Of a stretch of 64,000 nucleotides of DNA, positions 35,401-46,170 are shown piece by piece. A program made the translations under genes and the position numbers. Within the stretch, counting starts at the first letter, position 1, and each line of letters begins with the position of its first letter. Under the pieces are notes generated by a model. That model was not told where the DNA came from. It made no database searches and saw nothing but the letters and a program-made list of their open reading frames with translations. The DNA is from Caulobacter sp. (GTDB lineage Bacteria; Pseudomonadota; Alphaproteobacteria; Caulobacterales; Caulobacteraceae), in the NCBI GenBank assembly GCA_029866155.1, contig JARWZW010000068.1:56344-120343 (forward strand), given 5' to 3'.

Positions 35401-36701
35401 CCTGCACCGGTCAGGGTCGCCATGAGACCGACCTCTCCCCTGTCCAGGGTCATCTTGACGGGGCCGGCCAGCCGGCCAAGGCCAAGACCCGCGGCCGTGA
35501 GATTGCTGCCCGACACGTCCCCTGCCAGACTCGCCTTGCTGCTGTCGCCTTTAAGCAGGCCCTTGAAGTTCGCGACGCCGCCGACCGCCCTCTGGGTGAG
35601 CCTCGCCAGGGCAGTGGTCCTTGCGGAAACCACCAGGCCGTCCGGCCCTGTAAAACCCTTGCCGGGGTCAATCGCGCCCGTCGCCGTCACTGACAGGACT
35701 TCGGTATCCAGGCGGGCGTCCAGATTGACATAGTCACCCTTTCCTTTTTCGCCGGTGACATCGAAGCGCACTTCCGGTCCAAGGGTCGCTTTCAGGCCGC
35801 GCGTCAATCGTGAAGCATCCAACCGTGCGAAGCCTTTTGCGCTGCCGCCGTTGCGGGTCCACAGGCCGTGCGCCTCGGCCGGGGTCGATGTGCCGGAATA
35901 GACGGACAGATCGAACTGTCCGTCCTGGGGCTTGCCCCTGGCCTGCAGGCTGAGATGAAAGGCCTCATCGGCCGGAAGCCCCAGAAGTCCAGCCAGGGCG
36001 CCCCCCTCGACCTCGGCGGCGCGGGCGTCGATGGTGACGGCCTTGTCTCCACCCAGATCAAAAATGATATCGGCGAAGTCGCCTTGATGTAGCTGGCTTC
36101 TCGCCACCAACCTTCCCTTGAGCCCCCCCTGCCTTTCAACGGTGAGCCTGCCCCCGAAATCGAACAAACCGCGTCTTGTGCTGATGGCCGGCAGCGTCTC
36201 AACCCGCGCCAGAACGCTGTCCAGCTGCACGCTGATCAGCATGGGCTGGTGCTTCATCGGTGCTGTCAGAACCGGCTGCCGCAGAACCTGCAGACTTCCG
36301 GCAGTAATGGCTTCCGCATGAAAACGCCTGGCCATCAGGGCCTGCGGGCGCCATCTCAGGGTCAGATCCCGTCCCTCGATCCAGACCCCCTGCGAGTCCG
36401 CCAGGGCCAGCCGGCGCACAGAGGCCTCCCGCCACAGGTCGCCGCCAAGACCCTCGACCTGCAGCCGGCCAAAACGGGCAATCTTCAGGCCGTTGAGCTG
36501 GCGCTCGATCACGCTCCTGCCGGATAGGGTGTTGGGACCATAGCGCAGGCCCAGAGACGCCACTCCCAGGACCATAAGAGCGGCAAGAGCGGCCAGTAAC
36601 CACATCCTCGGGCCGGCCAGACGCCAGGACCGGGGTCCAGGCCTCTGCACCCCGGTCGTCGTTGGCCCATCGGGGGGCGCCGGCGGGATGTCCTCGCTCA
36701 A
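32469..36701 (-). CDS. tamB: Translocation and assembly module subunit TamB
   Basis: A 1,410-residue inner-membrane-anchored periplasmic protein with one N-terminal membrane helix (MWLLAALAALMVLGVASLGLR, about 33-53). A very long repetitive beta-rich body (AsmA/TamB bridge-like groove) follows, then the conserved C-terminal DUF490 domain with SGTARVVRGEYDFAGKRFEF and EVRGTAARPEITLSSTP. It ends in an amphipathic strand segment (SIVSRIAGQGDAKLSVRWRRDY). With TamA it forms an envelope-spanning assembly that moves outer-membrane proteins or phospholipids. Its ATG overlaps tamA's stop by four bases. Confidence 0.95.
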   Translation of the reverse strand: MSEDIPPAPPDGPTTTGVQRPGPRSWRLAGPRMWLLAALAALMVLGVASLGLRYGPNTLSGRSVIERQLNGLKIARFGRLQVEGLGGDLWREASVRRLALADSQGVWIEGRDLTLRWRPQALMARRFHAEAITAGSLQVLRQPVLTAPMKHQPMLISVQLDSVLARVETLPAISTRRGLFDFGGRLTVERQGGLKGRLVARSQLHQGDFADIIFDLGGDKAVTIDARAAEVEGGALAGLLGLPADEAFHLSLQARGKPQDGQFDLSVYSGTSTPAEAHGLWTRNGGSAKGFARLDASRLTRGLKATLGPEVRFDVTGEKGKGDYVNLDARLDTEVLSVTATGAIDPGKGFTGPDGLVVSARTTALARLTQRAVGGVANFKGLLKGDSSKASLAGDVSGSNLTAAGLGLGRLAGPVKMTLDRGEVGLMATLTGAGGSGSGLPAALLGPRPFARFEAARLSDGRLLLRKIQARGQGLVVEASGGRGLLGGLSFQGTAEFSNLQAARLGGRGIIKGKWSADQVGVDRPWNATLDATGSGLALGWSELDRLLGPAPRLRAKVSLQGGALRVSEARLDGLRSSARASGVVDGVQGLGLKLDWAAEGPFRAGPIEISGKAAGDGSISGSLAAPRADLTAVFDAIDLPRLPLANARATLSFLRRPAGGDGTFSLAAESQHGPARLRADFAFAPGGLDLSGLDADAGGIAAQGKVSLRRGRPSSADLNIAAGPGVLLSSGSVRGDVRIVEGPDGPLATMSLKAINAAPRDVPGLLLADATITANGPLERLPLRIQAKGEGGRGDWSIDARGILTEGPKNSGWGLGLDGSGRLGRASIRTVDTARLTFGGESSEAHLKLTAARGVGAQAAAGTVILDASMTASGANVTADIAGLPIAIFNDDLAGRLDGKLALSGQGKVLSGEMDANLSNVRARGSGKTLTLDGRVKAVLVDQYLTVLANLTSAQGLKANASLVLAAETSAAPLRLAIDRSRPVKGMFDADGEIKPLWDLLMGGERSVSGRVQASGSLGGTLADPRLLGQMQLQGGAFQDGPTGLKLQDVAVAATFADQAIDVTRAVANDAGGGSLSGAGRISLQRETASSFRLDLTRFQVIDNDIATATASGQTTITRSADGNVKLSGALRIDRAQIAADPLGYTGVTPMDVVEINKPPVVGRRAAQDAARKQGPVANLDVTLKAARGIFVEGRGLNVELSMDAVVGGTTANPMLSGTARVVRGEYDFAGKRFEFDETGDIQLSTDPRKVRLNLTATRSDPSLTAKVEVRGTAARPEITLSSTPVLPQDEVLSRILFGASAAQLSPLEAAQLASALAALAGGGGFDVIGGLRNLAGLDRLTFGGGGDAGMTVAGGKYLTDDVYLELIGGGREGTAAQVEWRVRRNLSIVSRIAGQGDAKLSVRWRRDY

Positions 36702-38515
36702 AACGCCTGCCCGATGCTGATATAGATCTGAACGGGCGGATCATCATCGCGAGGATCCAGCGGCACGGCGATGTCAGCCCGGATCGGCCCAAAGCCAAGA
36801 TTGTAGCGAACGCCGAAACCGACGCCGGCGCTGAAGTCGTCGCCGCCAGGGAACCTGTCGGAGCCGACTCCCCCCAGATCCACGAAGGCCGCCAGTCCCC
36901 AGGTCTTCGAAAGGTCATAGCGAAGTTCAGCGGAACCCTCGGCAACGGAAATGCCGCCGATCGGGGTGGTGCTCAGCCGGGGCCCGATCGCCTGATAGGC
37001 ATAGCCCCTGACCGAACCGCCACCACCGGCATAGAACCGCCGGGCGGCCGGCACATCCGTGGCGGAAGCTCCGCTGATCATCCCCAGTTTCAAGCGCGTG
37101 GCCAGCACCAGACGCTGGTCGGCGTCGAGGGGCAGATAGAGACTACCCTGGGCCTGGGCCTTCAGATAGGTCAGTTGCGCGTCGCCAAAGGTCAGGGTCG
37201 GCTCGGCCCTTACGCTGGCGCGCCATCCGGTCTTGGGGTTGAGGGGGTCGTCGGAATTGTCGAGGGCCCAGGACCCCAGCAGGGAGAAGTTGGTCAGGTT
37301 ACGGTCAACACCCCTCTGGACCACGCTGTTCACCTTGAGAATTTCAGCCACTCGGCCACTGTCTATCGAGGCGCCATAGGTCAGATAGGCGTTGATACCG
37401 GTCCGCTGGGTGACGTCCGCCGTGAGACCGGCCCCCGTCTGGTCATAGGCGTCGGTCAGCTCGTTATACACACTGGCAGTGAGGCTGAGGGTCTGGCGGG
37501 GAAGGCCCCAGTGCGGTAGCGCCGCCCGGTAGTCGAGGCGCTGCTGGATTTCCGCCAGGCGCAGGGCGATGGTCCTGGTATCCGCCCGGCGCCATCCGTT
37601 GTAGCGGGTCGCCGTGACATCCAGACCGACGCCTTCACTGGTGGAGTATCCGGCGCTGACCTCCAGCGAACGGGCGGAGCGGTCCTTCAGGCTCAACTGA
37701 ACAGGCCGGTCGCCATCCGGGTTGTTCTCTTCGGCGGGCGCCAGCGCGACGGCGACGTTCTCGAAAGCTCCCGTTTCACGAAGCCGGCGTTCAAGTTCGG
37801 CAAGGGCATCCGGCGAATAGACCTCGCCGGACTTCCAGGGCTTCAGGGACTGAATCCAGGCGGTCCTGGTTCGGCCCTCATAGGAAAGCTCGATCCCATC
37901 CAGGGTGACCAGGGGCCCCGCCTCGAGGTGAAAAGTGGGCTGCAGCGAACTGGCGGCGTGATCGACCGTCACGACACGCGGCAGGATGATCGCATCGGCA
38001 TGGCCACGTTGCTGGATGGCCGAAAGGATCCGCCCCTCGGCCGCCAGCACCTCCTGGGCCCTGCCCGCTGCGCCTCGACGAAGGGCCATGGCCAGACTGC
38101 CGGCCGCCTGGACCGCCGCCGCTGGTGGAGGTTCCGCCCAGTCGATCTGCGGTCGAATTATGCGAAATCTGGGGCCAGGGGACACCTTGATGATGGCCCG
38201 CGGCGCCGCCTCGCTTGAATCGTCATCCTGATCGGCCAGTTCGGCGGTGACGTCACTGCCATAATAGCCTTCCGAACGAAGGACGGCCGTGACTGTGACA
38301 AGGGCGTCCTGACCGCGACGGCGGGCTTCGAAACGGGACTCAGCCGGCTGTTCCGCCCGTCCGATCGCAAGACGCAGCTGTTCGGACAGATCCTTGTCCT
38401 CGACGCCCTGGATCCGGGCCTTTGGCTCGTCAGCATGGGCCGCCAGCGGGATTCCCGCCAGAACCATCATCATCAAAGCCAACAGCGTCAGGCGCTGGGT
38501 CGCCAAACCGTCCAT
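36698..38515 (-). CDS. tamA: Outer-membrane protein assembly factor TamA (BamA family)
   Basis: A 605-residue Omp85-family protein. The signal peptide is LTLLALMMMVLAGIPLAAHA. POTRA domains occupy about residues 25-260, and a 16-strand beta-barrel from about 280 on has GFGVRYNLGFGPIRADIAVPLDPRDDDP and a C-terminal IYISIGQAF ending in Phe. RFYAGGGGSVRGYAYQAIGP is the lid-lock V-R-G-Y motif of Omp85 proteins. It partners with TamB encoded immediately downstream. ATG 38515 is chosen; an upstream TTG at 38539 is possible. Confidence 0.94.
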   Translation of the reverse strand: MDGLATQRLTLLALMMMVLAGIPLAAHADEPKARIQGVEDKDLSEQLRLAIGRAEQPAESRFEARRRGQDALVTVTAVLRSEGYYGSDVTAELADQDDDSSEAAPRAIIKVSPGPRFRIIRPQIDWAEPPPAAAVQAAGSLAMALRRGAAGRAQEVLAAEGRILSAIQQRGHADAIILPRVVTVDHAASSLQPTFHLEAGPLVTLDGIELSYEGRTRTAWIQSLKPWKSGEVYSPDALAELERRLRETGAFENVAVALAPAEENNPDGDRPVQLSLKDRSARSLEVSAGYSTSEGVGLDVTATRYNGWRRADTRTIALRLAEIQQRLDYRAALPHWGLPRQTLSLTASVYNELTDAYDQTGAGLTADVTQRTGINAYLTYGASIDSGRVAEILKVNSVVQRGVDRNLTNFSLLGSWALDNSDDPLNPKTGWRASVRAEPTLTFGDAQLTYLKAQAQGSLYLPLDADQRLVLATRLKLGMISGASATDVPAARRFYAGGGGSVRGYAYQAIGPRLSTTPIGGISVAEGSAELRYDLSKTWGLAAFVDLGGVGSDRFPGGDDFSAGVGFGVRYNLGFGPIRADIAVPLDPRDDDPPVQIYISIGQAF

Positions 38516-38635
38516 CCCTGCAAAGCGCCCCGAAAACAAGCCTTAGCGAGCCTGAACGAATAAGTCACGCCAGCTGGCGGACTGAACGGCGCCAGGCCCT
38601 TGCCGGCCTCATGGTGCGCCTGTCACAGTCAGGCC

Positions 38636-39694
38636 ATGGTCGCGCCCTTCATCCCGCCGGAACTCCACGACCTGGATGGGGTAAAGCTGCTGACCCTGGG
38701 CAAGTCGACGGTGACGCTGGGCGGGCTGGTTGCCGGTATTGTGATCATCCTGGTCGCCATCATCGCGTCCCGGCTGGTCGGCAATCTCTTCCGTCGCTTC
38801 CGGGAGCGTGCGGCGGAAGCCGCTCCCTCGATTTACGTCGTGGAAAAGCTTCTGACCTATGGGCTCCTCGTCCTGGGCGTGGTGCTCGGCTTCTCCTCGG
38901 TCGGACTTGATCTGTCCTCCCTGACCTTCTTCGCCGGCGCCCTGGGCGTCGGGCTCGGTTTTGGCATGCAGGGAGTGGTCAAGGAGTTCATTTCCGGACT
39001 GGTTCTGCTGTTTGATCGGCTGATACGGATCGGTGACTACCTCGAGCTTCAGACCGGCGAGCGCGGGGTTGTCGCAGAGATCGGGCCCCGGGCGACGCGG
39101 CTGCGCAACAATGACGATCTGGATGTGCTGGTGCCCAACAGCCGGCTGATCGAGGCGCCGGTGATCAACTGGACGCACCAGAACAGCGCCCGGCGGATGC
39201 ATGTGCCCTTCAGGGTCGCCTATGGCGCTGACAAGGACGCCATCCGCGACGCCGTGCTGAAGGCGGCCCACGATGTGCCCTTCACTCTGCCCGACACGGA
39301 TCGCCGCAAGACCCAGGTCTGGCTTGTGGGCTTCGGCCAGTCCGCCCTGGACTTCGAACTGGTGGTCTGGCCGGCGCTGGAGGCCGTCAAGCGGCCCAAT
39401 GCGGCCCATGCCGCCTATACCTGGGCCATCGAAGACGCCCTGCGCGGTGGCGGTTTCGAAATGCCGCTGCCTCAGCAAGACCTTCGCATTCGCACCCTGT
39501 TTGGCGAGGAGGGCGACGCCGCCCTGGAAACCCTTGGCCTGAAGGTCCGTCAACGCGACAGGTCGCCCAGGTCCGCCAACCGCGCCCGCGGCCACAACGA
39601 CGCCGCAGACGACCTTGCCAGGGCTGCAGAGGAAGAGGCCCTGCTGGCAGCCATTGAAGAGAGCGAGGACCCTCCGTCTGCCAACGGCAGCTGA
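38636..39694 (+). CDS. Small-conductance mechanosensitive channel (MscS family)
   Basis: A 352-residue MscS-family channel. It has membrane helices at about residues 20-40 (TLGGLVAGIVIILVAIIASR), 60-80 and 87-110, the pore helix LGVGLGFGMQGVVKEFISGLVLL, then the beta domain with RIGDYLELQTGERGVVAEIGPRATRLRNNDDLDVLVPNS and the alpha/beta cytosolic cage. A 50-residue acidic disordered tail follows. It gates on membrane tension during hypo-osmotic shock. ATG 38636 is preferred to an upstream in-frame ATG at 38600, which adds a cysteine-rich stretch unlike the family. Confidence 0.9.
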   Translation: MVAPFIPPELHDLDGVKLLTLGKSTVTLGGLVAGIVIILVAIIASRLVGNLFRRFRERAAEAAPSIYVVEKLLTYGLLVLGVVLGFSSVGLDLSSLTFFAGALGVGLGFGMQGVVKEFISGLVLLFDRLIRIGDYLELQTGERGVVAEIGPRATRLRNNDDLDVLVPNSRLIEAPVINWTHQNSARRMHVPFRVAYGADKDAIRDAVLKAAHDVPFTLPDTDRRKTQVWLVGFGQSALDFELVVWPALEAVKRPNAAHAAYTWAIEDALRGGGFEMPLPQQDLRIRTLFGEEGDAALETLGLKVRQRDRSPRSANRARGHNDAADDLARAAEEEALLAAIEESEDPPSANGS

Positions 39695-39875
39695 CCTCAG
39701 AGCGGCCTCCGATGACCCGGGTCAGATTGGCGTTTGCAGGCGCGATTAAAACTGCACAAATGGGAGGCAGTCTGACTTTGTCCGGGATTGACCTCTGCAG
39801 GACCGCGCATCCGGCGACAAGCTCGGGCTAGTAGATGACCACAACGGAGGCCGAAGGCCCCATGAGGACACAACA

Positions 39876-41390
39876 GTGGCGGAACCGCGCTCGACTCTAG
39901 AGACACAGACACCGCCCGCCGCAGAAGCCTTTTACCGGCCGGGCGTGGCGTTTGACGAGATGTACGCCAGGGATGGCGGCGTCCGAAACCACTACGGCGT
40001 CATGCATGATCGCCTGACGACCCTGTCGGCGGAGGACCTGGCGGCCCGACAGTCGACCCTGGAGAGGTCGTTTCTGCTGCAGGGCATCACCTTCACCGTC
40101 TATGGGGCCGAGGCCACCACGGAACGGATCATTCCAACCGACCTGATTCCACGGATCATTCCGTCCCAGGAATGGGATAAGGTGGAAGCAGGACTGACCC
40201 AGCGGCTCAGGGCCCTGAACATGTTCCTCGCCGACATCTATGGCGAGCAAAAGATCCTGATCGACGGCCTTCTGCCGAGGGAGCTGGTGCTGGGCGCGCC
40301 CTCCTATCGCCGCGAGATGCAGCACCTCCATGTGCCGCACAAGGCCTATGCCAATGTCTGCGGGTCCGACCTTATCCGCCAGGAAGATGGCCAGTTCGCC
40401 GTCCTTGAGGACAATTTGCGGGTGCCGTCCGGCGTATCCTATATGCTGGCCAACCGGGACGCTTCCCGTCGGACATTCCCGGGATCCTTCCGGGCCGCCA
40501 GCGTTCGGCCAGTCGAACGGTATCCCGACCTGCTGCTTGCGACGCTCAAAAGCATGGCTGAGGAATGGCGTCCCGATCCCCAGGTCGTGGTGCTTACCCC
40601 GGGGGTCTACAACAGCGCCTATTACGAGCACGCCTATCTGGCGCGACTCATGGGGGTGCCGCTCGTCGAGGGGCGCGACCTCGTGATCCACGAGAACATG
40701 GTCTACATGCGGATGACCACCGGCCTGCAGCGCGTCGATGTCATCTATCGTCGGGTCGACGACGACTACATCGATCCCCTGACTTTCCGAAGAGATTCGA
40801 GCCTGGGTGTCGGCGGCCTGTTCAATGCCTACCGTGCAGGCAATGTGATGATCTGCAATGCGCCGGGCACCGGGGTCGCGGACGACAAGGCAGTCTATGC
40901 CTACGTACCTGAAATCATTCGATACTATCTGGGCGAAGACGCTATCCTGCCCAATATAGAGACCTTCCTCTGCCGCGAACCGGCCCAGCTCAGCCACGTC
41001 CTGGACAATCTGGACAAGCTTGTGGTCAAGGCGGTCGGGGCCTCGGGCGGCTACGGGATGCTGGTTGGTCCCCATGCCTCTCGCAAGGAGCGCGAGGACT
41101 TCGCAGCGGCGCTGAGGGCGGACCCGGCCAACTACATCGCCCAGCCGACTATCCAGTTGTCAACGGCGCCCTGCCTCATCGACGGCAAGGTCGAGACCCG
41201 GCACGTCGACCTTCGCCCCTTCATCCTGTCCGGTGAAAAGATCGTTGTGACACCGGGCGCCCTGACCCGTGTCGCCCTGAGAAGAGGCTCGCTGGTGGTC
41301 AATTCCAGTCAGGGCGGCGGGTCCAAGGACACCTGGATCCTCGCGGCCAATACTGAAAATCAGCCTGAACCGGAAGGCGCTTCCGCATGA
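39876..41390 (+). CDS. Circularly permuted ATP-grasp type 2 protein (DUF404/DUF407)
   Basis: A 504-residue member of the circularly permuted ATP-grasp family: FDEMYARDGGVRNHYG, GITFTVYG, IPRIIPSQEWDKVEAGLTQRLRALNMFLADIYGEQ, the PSGVSYMLANRDASRR loop and VVKAVGASGGYGMLVG. These are predicted peptide or amide ligases; the product is unknown. The start is GTG with GAGGA seven bases upstream. It overlaps the alpha-E gene by four bases. Together with the next two genes it forms the conserved ATP-grasp/alpha-E/transglutaminase cassette. Confidence 0.93.
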   Translation: MAEPRSTLETQTPPAAEAFYRPGVAFDEMYARDGGVRNHYGVMHDRLTTLSAEDLAARQSTLERSFLLQGITFTVYGAEATTERIIPTDLIPRIIPSQEWDKVEAGLTQRLRALNMFLADIYGEQKILIDGLLPRELVLGAPSYRREMQHLHVPHKAYANVCGSDLIRQEDGQFAVLEDNLRVPSGVSYMLANRDASRRTFPGSFRAASVRPVERYPDLLLATLKSMAEEWRPDPQVVVLTPGVYNSAYYEHAYLARLMGVPLVEGRDLVIHENMVYMRMTTGLQRVDVIYRRVDDDYIDPLTFRRDSSLGVGGLFNAYRAGNVMICNAPGTGVADDKAVYAYVPEIIRYYLGEDAILPNIETFLCREPAQLSHVLDNLDKLVVKAVGASGGYGMLVGPHASRKEREDFAAALRADPANYIAQPTIQLSTAPCLIDGKVETRHVDLRPFILSGEKIVVTPGALTRVALRRGSLVVNSSQGGGSKDTWILAANTENQPEPEGASA

Positions 41391-42328
41391 TGCTCGCTCG
41401 AGTCGCCGACAGCCTCTATTGGGTCGGCCGTTATGTTGAGCGGGCCGAACATGTGTCGCGCCTGGCAGATGTCATGCTCAACGCGACCCTGGACCGGTCC
41501 AACGCCGCCAACCAGACAGCCCGCATCGCCCTTGGCGCCCTGGGCGACACTGTCACCGCCAGCGAGCAGAGCCTGTATGACGCCGCCCGTGTCCTGACCC
41601 TGGATCTGGACGACGCCAATTCTGTTCGGATGACCGTCGCCAGCGCCCGGGAAAACGCCAGGCAGGTCCGCGACCAGATCACCACGGAGATGTGGGAGCG
41701 CCTCAATCTCCTATATCTCAGGGTGACAGGCGATGCGGCCGGCCGAGCCTTTGATCGCGGCTCCTCGGCCTTCCTGCATGAGGTCATCGCTGACCTCCAT
41801 CTGTTCAAGGGCGCGGCCGACTCGACCATGAGCCACGGCGAAGGCTGGCGGTTTCTGGTCCTTGGTATGCATATCGAGCGCGCCCAGCTGGTCGCCCGCC
41901 TGCTGAAGGCCGCCTTTGGTGAAGGCGACCTCGGCGGCAACGACCATGTCACCCTGATGAATGTGTTGCGCATGGGCTGCGCCCTGGAGCCCTATCTGAG
42001 GACCTACACCGCCGAAATAGAGCCCCGCCACATCCTTGACTTCCTGCTGTTTGGCGAGGAGTTCCCGCGCTCGATCCGATTTTCGACAGCCCGGATCGAG
42101 GAGCACATGGCGGAGATCGCCAGCCATGTAGCCTTTGCCGGTCGCGCACGTCCCGAGCGCCTGGCAGGACGCCTGAAGGCGAGGCTGGAATTTACCGACC
42201 TGGAGGAACTCGAGTCCACCGGGGCCGGCGCCCTGCTGACCTCCGTGATGGGCGACTGCAGCCGCATCCATGAGGCCATCTACCAGACCTTTGTCGCTTA
42301 CCCCCTCGAGATGAGGCTGCCCGCCTGA
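41387..42328 (+). CDS. Alpha-E domain protein (DUF403)
   Basis: A 313-residue all-helical alpha-E protein opening MMLARVADSLYWVGRYVERAEHVSRL, with WRFLVLGMHIERAQLVARLL and FLLFGEEFPRSIRFS later. It always travels with the ATP-grasp partner, to which it probably supplies a helical binding module; no catalytic activity is known. It overlaps the upstream gene by four bases and shares one base with the downstream start (TGATG). Confidence 0.93.
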   Translation: MMLARVADSLYWVGRYVERAEHVSRLADVMLNATLDRSNAANQTARIALGALGDTVTASEQSLYDAARVLTLDLDDANSVRMTVASARENARQVRDQITTEMWERLNLLYLRVTGDAAGRAFDRGSSAFLHEVIADLHLFKGAADSTMSHGEGWRFLVLGMHIERAQLVARLLKAAFGEGDLGGNDHVTLMNVLRMGCALEPYLRTYTAEIEPRHILDFLLFGEEFPRSIRFSTARIEEHMAEIASHVAFAGRARPERLAGRLKARLEFTDLEELESTGAGALLTSVMGDCSRIHEAIYQTFVAYPLEMRLPA

Positions 42329-43299
42329 TGCTGCTCGAAATCCGCCACGTCACCCGCTACCACTATGAAAGCAGCGTCCGGGAAAGCGTCATGGAGTTGC
42401 GCATGCAGCCCCAGAAGAGCATTCGGCAGCGGCTGATCAGTTTCGAGATGGAACTGGAGCCCCGGGCGCAGCTGTTCTCCTATATCGACCCCTTCGGCAA
42501 TGCGGTTCACCATTTCGACGTGCCTCAACCGCATGACGAACTGACCATCGTTGCGCGCGCCTGCGTCGAGACCCAGGCGCCGCCCGAAGTCCCCCTGTCG
42601 GTCGACCTGGGTGAGTGGGATCGGCTGAAGAGCGCGCTCACACAGTCCGAATGCTACGAGTTCCTCCAGCCCCACGGTTATGCGGTCAAGACCCCGGCCC
42701 TGGCGGATTTCATGGCCACAAAGGGTCTCGACACCCCGCGGCTGCGCGATCCCCTCACCTGCCTCAGAGAATTGAGCCAGACGATTTACGACAGTTTTGG
42801 CTACCAGCCCGGCGTGACCCATGCCGACAGCCCGATCGATCTGGCTCTCGCCAGCGGCGGCGGGGTCTGCCAGGATTTCGCCCATATCATGATCGCCATC
42901 TGCCGCGACTGGGGACTGCCCGCCCGCTACGTCTCGGGCTATCTCTTCACGGACCGGCAGAATGGGGATCGGTCCGACCCGGACGCCACCCACGCCTGGG
43001 TCGAGGTCTTCCTTCCCAGCCAGCGATGGATCGGGTTTGACCCGACCAACAACACCCTCGCAGGTGAACGGCATGTCGCGGTGGCGGTCGGCCGGGACTA
43101 TACCGATGTCCCCCCTTCCCGCGGCGTCTACAAGGGCGACACGGAAAGCCACCTGGCCGTGGATGTCTCCGTCACCAAGACCCGGTCAGCCGTGAGCGAA
43201 CCAGAGTTTTTCAATCTGCCCAGGCCCGCCTTCCGGGGTGGCCGGCGGAGAGGCATTGACGGGTTACGGGAACAACAGGAACAACAACAGCAGCAGTAG
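42328..43299 (+). CDS. Transglutaminase-family cysteine protease with polyglutamine tail
   Basis: A 323-residue protein: the N-terminal bacterial transglutaminase-like domain (LEIRHVTRYHYESSVRESVMELRM, residues 2-80) and the catalytic core with Cys in ASGGGVCQDFAHIMIAICRD, His in DATHAWVEVFL and Asp in WIGFDPTNN. The triad is intact. It likely acts as a peptidase or amidase on the product of the neighbouring ATP-grasp ligase (inference). The C-terminus ends EQQEQQQQQ, encoded by CAA/CAG runs, which is unusual. It is the last gene of the cassette. Confidence 0.93.
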   Translation: MLLEIRHVTRYHYESSVRESVMELRMQPQKSIRQRLISFEMELEPRAQLFSYIDPFGNAVHHFDVPQPHDELTIVARACVETQAPPEVPLSVDLGEWDRLKSALTQSECYEFLQPHGYAVKTPALADFMATKGLDTPRLRDPLTCLRELSQTIYDSFGYQPGVTHADSPIDLALASGGGVCQDFAHIMIAICRDWGLPARYVSGYLFTDRQNGDRSDPDATHAWVEVFLPSQRWIGFDPTNNTLAGERHVAVAVGRDYTDVPPSRGVYKGDTESHLAVDVSVTKTRSAVSEPEFFNLPRPAFRGGRRRGIDGLREQQEQQQQQ

Positions 43300-43353
43300 C
43301 CGCCGGCCAGGATCCGGAGGCGCCCAGCTTTACCCTGAAGAAAGGCGCTGAGC

Positions 43354-46110
<2,757 letters not shown>

Positions 46111-46170
46111 CTACTCTATCCAGCCTGCGGCCGGGAGGCTTTGATCCTGCCCACAGCCGGATCTTCAAAG

